7,031 bases of DNA, taken from Nitrososphaerales archaeon TH5894. Its GTDB lineage: Archaea > Thermoproteota > Nitrososphaeria > Nitrososphaerales > Nitrososphaeraceae. A program made the position numbers and the translations under genes. The DNA lies in contig JAATVK010000193.1 in assembly GCA_014523485.1 (NCBI GenBank), positions 1 through 7,031 on the forward strand, in the 5' to 3' direction. The notes below the pieces were generated by a model that was not told the origin of the DNA, made no database searches, and saw nothing but the letters and a program-made list of their open reading frames with translations. This document shows, in pieces, positions 5,272-7,031 of this stretch. The number at the start of each line of letters is the position of its first letter. The first letter of the stretch is position 1.

Positions 5272-5574
5272 TTGAGGAAAATATCTAAAGTTTTGTTTAT
5301 TGCTGCAGCAATCTTATCATCAACTACTATTATTTTGTTTGGTAATGCATACGGTAGTAGTTCTAGTGATAGTGATGATGATAGTGCTTTTGACGACTTT
5401 AAAAAATTTGCAACTGAGAGGTTCGAAAAGAAAGCCTATTTGTGTATTCAGTTAGAAGAATATGCAGAAGAAGATGGTAGTGATGAAGATTTAAATTATA
5501 AAGAAGAGTGTGATAAGATATTAGAAGATATGGATTATTTCGAGAAGAAAGAAATACTTAAGAAATATGATTGA
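5272..5574 (+). CDS. Small secreted acidic protein, function unknown
   Basis: The 100-residue precursor starts with TTG; an in-frame TAG six codons upstream leaves no ATG or GTG alternative. The N-terminus is a textbook signal peptide: RKISK (2-6), hydrophobic VLFIAAAILSSTTIILF (7-23), and cleavage probably just after NAYG (25-28). A serine/aspartate tract (SSSSDSDDDS, 29-38) follows directly. The remaining 60 residues are helical and strongly charged, rich in Glu/Asp/Lys. Two cysteines (AYLCIQLEEY and YKEECDKIL) could form a disulfide outside the membrane. No known domain is recognised. The acidic tract could bind metal ions, which is inference only. It has its own promoter and is followed seven bases after the stop by a hairpin. 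Confidence 0.65.
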   Translation: MRKISKVLFIAAAILSSTTIILFGNAYGSSSSDSDDDSAFDDFKKFATERFEKKAYLCIQLEEYAEEDGSDEDLNYKEECDKILEDMDYFEKKEILKKYD

Positions 5575-5580
5575 ATCAAT

Positions 5581-5612
5581 AGTATGCGGAAACATTTTCG
5601 CATATTCCGTAT
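5581..5612 (+). terminator. Hairpin with two alternative pairings after the acidic-protein gene
   Basis: AGTATGCGGAA (5581-5591) pairs with TTTCGCATATT (5596-5606), 11 pairs including two G-U, with a 4-nt loop. The same left arm (ATGCGGAA, 5584-5591) can instead pair with TTCCGTAT (5605-5612). The two folds exclude each other. The first probably terminates the upstream transcript; the choice between them could affect the RHH-like gene that follows. Confidence 0.45.
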
Positions 5613-5618
5613 CATTAA

Positions 5619-5822
5619 CTTGAGATCCAGGTAACATTAAGGTTAAAGAAGAACATTGCGTTTGTAGGTCGGTTAATTGCTTATCAACAAAACAAATCAT
5701 TTGACAATTTTGTTAGTGAAGAAATTAGACAGGCGATTTTAGCGATTGGTCCAGATCACTTAAACGATAATCAACCTTTAAAGGAATATACTAAACACTT
5801 GCTGCTAGAAGAAGAGGTTTAG
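5619..5822 (+). pseudogene. Ribbon-helix-helix-like gene without a normal start codon, possibly broken at its 5' end
   Basis: An open frame of 67 codons follows a TAA at 5616-5618 and ends at TAG 5820-5822, but contains no ATG, GTG or TTG in a place that would keep the domain intact. The product reads VTLRLKKN (beta ribbon), IAFVGRLIAYQQNKS (helix A), FDNFVSEEIRQAILAIG (helix B), then an acidic tail ending LLLEEEV. This matches the RHH fold of CopG-type regulators. A short ATG frame (5584-5634, ending LRSR-stop) runs just upstream in another phase, so a single-base shift may have separated the start from the body. Alternatively a rare start such as ATT (5655) is used, though that would lose the ribbon. 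It ends 8 nt before the next RHH-like gene, suggesting one transcript. The coding nature is fairly convincing; whether it is functional is not. Confidence 0.45.
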
Positions 5823-5830
5823 ATAGTAAG

Positions 5831-6088
5831 GTGGGCCGAAGAGGAAAACCAGAGAAAGGTCCAACAACTACTATGGCCATTTCCGTGGGTACTTTAGTAA
5901 CAATATCAAAATTGAAATTGAGAAGAGAGACACAAGACTACTTTATAAGGAGATTACTAACAGAATGGCAGGACTTTCATGATTACAAATTGGATATGAA
6001 CCAGGTATTGAAATTAAAAGATAGACAAATATCAATGTTAGAAAATTGGTGGTATCTTTACGATTACTGTTTTTGCAGTCTGCTTTGA
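5831..6088 (+). CDS. Ribbon-helix-helix-type DNA-binding protein with basic N-terminus
   Basis: This 85-residue protein has a GTG start. The N-terminus MGRRGKPEKGP is basic and AT-hook-like. TTTMAISVGT (12-21) is a plausible beta ribbon. LVTISKLKLRRE (22-33) and TQDYFIRRLLTEWQDFH (34-50) fit RHH helices A and B. A helical segment rich in Leu, Lys and Gln (NQVLKLKDRQISMLENWW, 57-74) could be a short coiled coil. The last residues (YLYDYCFCSLL) are unusually aromatic and hydrophobic for a soluble tail and may reflect a shifted or truncated C-terminus. It is presumably a cytoplasmic regulator, 8 nt downstream of another RHH-like frame and likely co-transcribed with it. An internal ATG at codon 15 would remove the conserved-looking basic arm, so GTG is preferred. 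The target is unknown. Confidence 0.65.
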   Translation: MGRRGKPEKGPTTTMAISVGTLVTISKLKLRRETQDYFIRRLLTEWQDFHDYKLDMNQVLKLKDRQISMLENWWYLYDYCFCSLL

Positions 6089-6128
6089 CAATCCACCAGC
6101 CCATTGAGATAGACCTTAAATCTCCATC

Positions 6129-6149
6129 ATTTTTTTTATTTTTTTATTT
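6129..6149 (+). terminator. Poly-T terminator after the RHH-like pair
   Basis: A run of eight T, one A, seven T, then ATTT lies 40 nt past the stop codon at 6088. A weak stem (GAGAT at 6106-6110 with ATCTC near 6120) precedes it. Long U tracts are the standard archaeal termination signal, and this is the strongest one here. Confidence 0.7.
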
Positions 6150-6281
6150 AATCAATTAAGATAGATATTCAAAGTAAACAATGAGATCAAGAAGAAATCA
6201 ATATATGCATTTCAATAACTAATATTTTACCTTCAATCCATAAAAAAAGAAAAGAATCTAGGCAGATCAAATGATTCAAAA

Positions 6282-6354
6282 GTCATAGTCTGGAACAAGA
6301 TCATGAATGTGTACACAAACCTAAATAAGTAATTGTTTGAGTTCAGGCTATGAC
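6282..6354. repeat. Inverted-repeat array, unit 1 hairpin
   Basis: GTCATAGTCTGGAAC (6282-6296) pairs with GTTCAGGCTATGAC (6341-6354), 14 pairs with one bulged G and one G-U, enclosing 44 nt that include TGTGTACACA. A TATA-like AATTTATAAT (6355-6364) follows immediately. A small dyad ATTATT-A-AATAAT lies at 6396-6408, 114 bp after the left arm begins. Confidence 0.55.
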
Positions 6355-6441
6355 AATTTATAATTCATTCTTGCTGTCAATAACTTTTGTCTCAGATTAT
6401 TAAATAATAATATTAGCAATATAATTTACAAATTCCACAAT

Positions 6442-6504
6442 GCCATAGTCTTCTATATATCACTTCGTTGGCCAGTCATTCGATCCAAAAAGGAGGGCTA
6501 TGGC
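6442..6504. repeat. Inverted-repeat array, unit 2 hairpin
   Basis: GCCATAGTCTTCT (6442-6454) pairs with GGAGGGCTATGGC (6492-6504), 13 pairs including three G-U, enclosing 37 nt. The left arm begins 160 bp after that of unit 1. TTTTATAGAAT follows the right arm. A perfect 8-bp hairpin CAATAACA / TGTTATTG lies at 6553-6575, 111 bp after the left arm begins, matching the position of the small dyad in unit 1. Confidence 0.55.
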
Positions 6505-6597
6505 TTTTATAGAATAAAGCAATAAATTTATCAGGTTCAAGAATGTATATATCAATAACAACAAATCTGTTATTGTGGTCCAATGAATCAAGCAATC

Positions 6598-6645
6598 AAG
6601 CCATCGCCTTCTTATTATTCGCTCCTTACTATTTGGCTATGGCTT
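6598..6645. repeat. Inverted-repeat array, unit 3 hairpin
   Basis: AAGCCATCGCC (6598-6608) pairs with GGCTATGGCTT (6635-6645), 10 of 11 positions, enclosing 26 nt. The GCCAT begins 158 bp after that of unit 2. GGCTATGGCTTTTA is identical over 14 bases in units 2 (6496-6509) and 3 (6635-6648). The unit runs into the decayed end of the VOC pseudogene. Confidence 0.5.
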
Positions 6646-6659
6646 TTAGTATAATAACA

Positions 6660-7031
6660 GAAGAACAAATAATGATTAACAGCAAAGATAACCAGGCTCT
6701 ATCTATGCATACAGCAAAGAATCCATAGCCTGTGATTTCAGTTTTTGGCAGTACAACTTTGCCTCCTAATTCATAAACCTTATTTGGATATTCATCAATT
6801 GAAGATACACTTAAGTAATTCAAATTTGGTTGTTGAGATGCTGTCTCTTTATTAAGCCTCCATCTAGAGAAGATTTTTCATTACTATGTTCTTTTGATGA
6901 AGTGGATATCATCCAATAATGCATTATATCTCCATCCTTCTTTACTTCAATCTTTTTTATCTTCCATCCAAACAAAGTAGTATAAATTTTCTTGCACGTT
7001 CTACATCGTATGCTGGAATTTCAAAATGAAC
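6660..7031 (-). pseudogene. VOC-fold (glyoxalase / bleomycin-resistance type) gene, two frameshifts, decayed C-terminus, cut by window edge
   Basis: Read from the right edge on the minus strand, the product begins VHFEIPAYDVERARKF, the standard first strand and helix of a VOC half-domain. The frame then breaks at about 6984. Adding one T to the TTT there restores KFYTTLFGWKIKKIEVKKDG and continues through HYWMIST to GGLIKRQH. It breaks again at about 6837, where one missing C restores QHPQQPNLNYLSVSS, then IDEYPNKVYELGGKVVLPKT, TGYGFFAVCID (to about 6701). The family normally ends soon after with a D-T-E-x-N-x-F-G-I-W-E strand carrying the last metal ligand; here the sequence drifts into an unrelated hydrophobic stretch. 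The start codon lies just outside the window. Family role: small dimeric metal-dependent enzymes or binding proteins; this copy is presumably dead. Two independent shifts plus C-terminal loss make sequencing error an unlikely sole cause. Confidence 0.8.

Larger units (their letters stand above)
6150..6660. other. Non-coding region, about 510 bp, carrying a tandem array of inverted repeats
   Basis: No credible gene is seen. The plus-strand frame 6543-6728 is judged spurious because it overlaps the repeat array and lies antisense to the VOC pseudogene. The region holds three large hairpins with related stems (6282-6354, 6442-6504, 6598-6645), two small hairpins between them, a perfect palindrome TGTGTACACA at 6308-6317, and TATA-like sequences after each large hairpin. 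Confidence 0.55.

Noticed and set aside
6420..6520. Possible inverted decayed second VOC copy (CCAAAAA then GGCTATGG on the plus strand, as in the real VOC remnant)
   Set aside because: Only two short shared blocks with different spacing and no supporting protein similarity in a consistent frame; the hairpin explanation fits better.
6282..6645. Integron attC sites as an explanation of the three hairpins
   Set aside because: The arms do not show the GTTRRRY / RYYYAAC core boxes, no cassette genes lie between them and no integrase is present in the window.
6282..6645. CRISPR array
   Set aside because: Only three degenerate copies about 159 bp apart, far longer than CRISPR units, with related rather than unique sequence between them and no cas gene.
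6543..6728. Plus-strand open frame of 61 codons with a hydrophobic stretch
   Set aside because: Overlaps the hairpin array and the VOC remnant in antisense; composition follows the repeat, not a protein family.

Overview
The window is a very A+T-rich, sparsely coded piece of chromosome that looks archaeal, most likely from an ammonia-oxidising Nitrososphaeria lineage (Nitrososphaera / Nitrosocosmicus type). The reasons are: TATA-box-like promoters 25-30 nt upstream of start codons with almost no leader; several GTG/TTG starts; short single-gene transcription units separated by 250-650 bp of A/T-rich DNA; and protein types I associate with this group (PPOX-fold flavin/F420 proteins, a single-domain universal stress protein, a PsbP-like secreted protein, a short conserved protein beginning MGRTIPSFRIA, small ribbon-helix-helix proteins, a VOC-fold protein). 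The assignment comes from recognition, not from a search.

Layout. Positions 1-406 (minus) hold the N-terminal part of a cobalamin-binding-type protein that runs off the left edge. PPOX protein 1 (838-1272, minus) and a universal stress protein (1660-2121, minus, TTG start) follow. After a 650-bp gap comes PPOX protein 2 (2775-3260, plus) with a hairpin terminator. A 47-residue ribbon-helix-helix (RHH) protein (3532-3675), a secreted PsbP-like protein (3718-4269) and the MGRT-type protein (4359-4865) are next, all plus. The gap 4866-5271 contains a strong TATA box followed by two abutting hairpins, a candidate small structured RNA. Then come a small secreted acidic protein (5272-5574), a pair of RHH-like genes 8 nt apart (5619-5822, which lacks a normal start codon, and 5831-6088), and a T-rich terminator.

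The right end is different in character. Positions 6282-6648 contain three successive large inverted repeats with related arms, spaced about 159 bp apart, with a compensatory base-pair change between copies and a TATA-like sequence after each. This array abuts a VOC (glyoxalase-fold) gene on the minus strand that is broken by two single-base frameshifts and has a decayed C-terminus.

Functionally, the intact genes look like housekeeping redox and stress accessories (two PPOX proteins, USP), envelope or secreted proteins (PsbP-like, acidic protein) and small DNA-binding regulators. Apart from the 5619/5831 pair there is no convincing operon, and nothing links the genes into one pathway. The most novel-looking material is non-coding: the array at 6282-6648 and the candidate RNA at 4966-5029, possibly extending to 5159.
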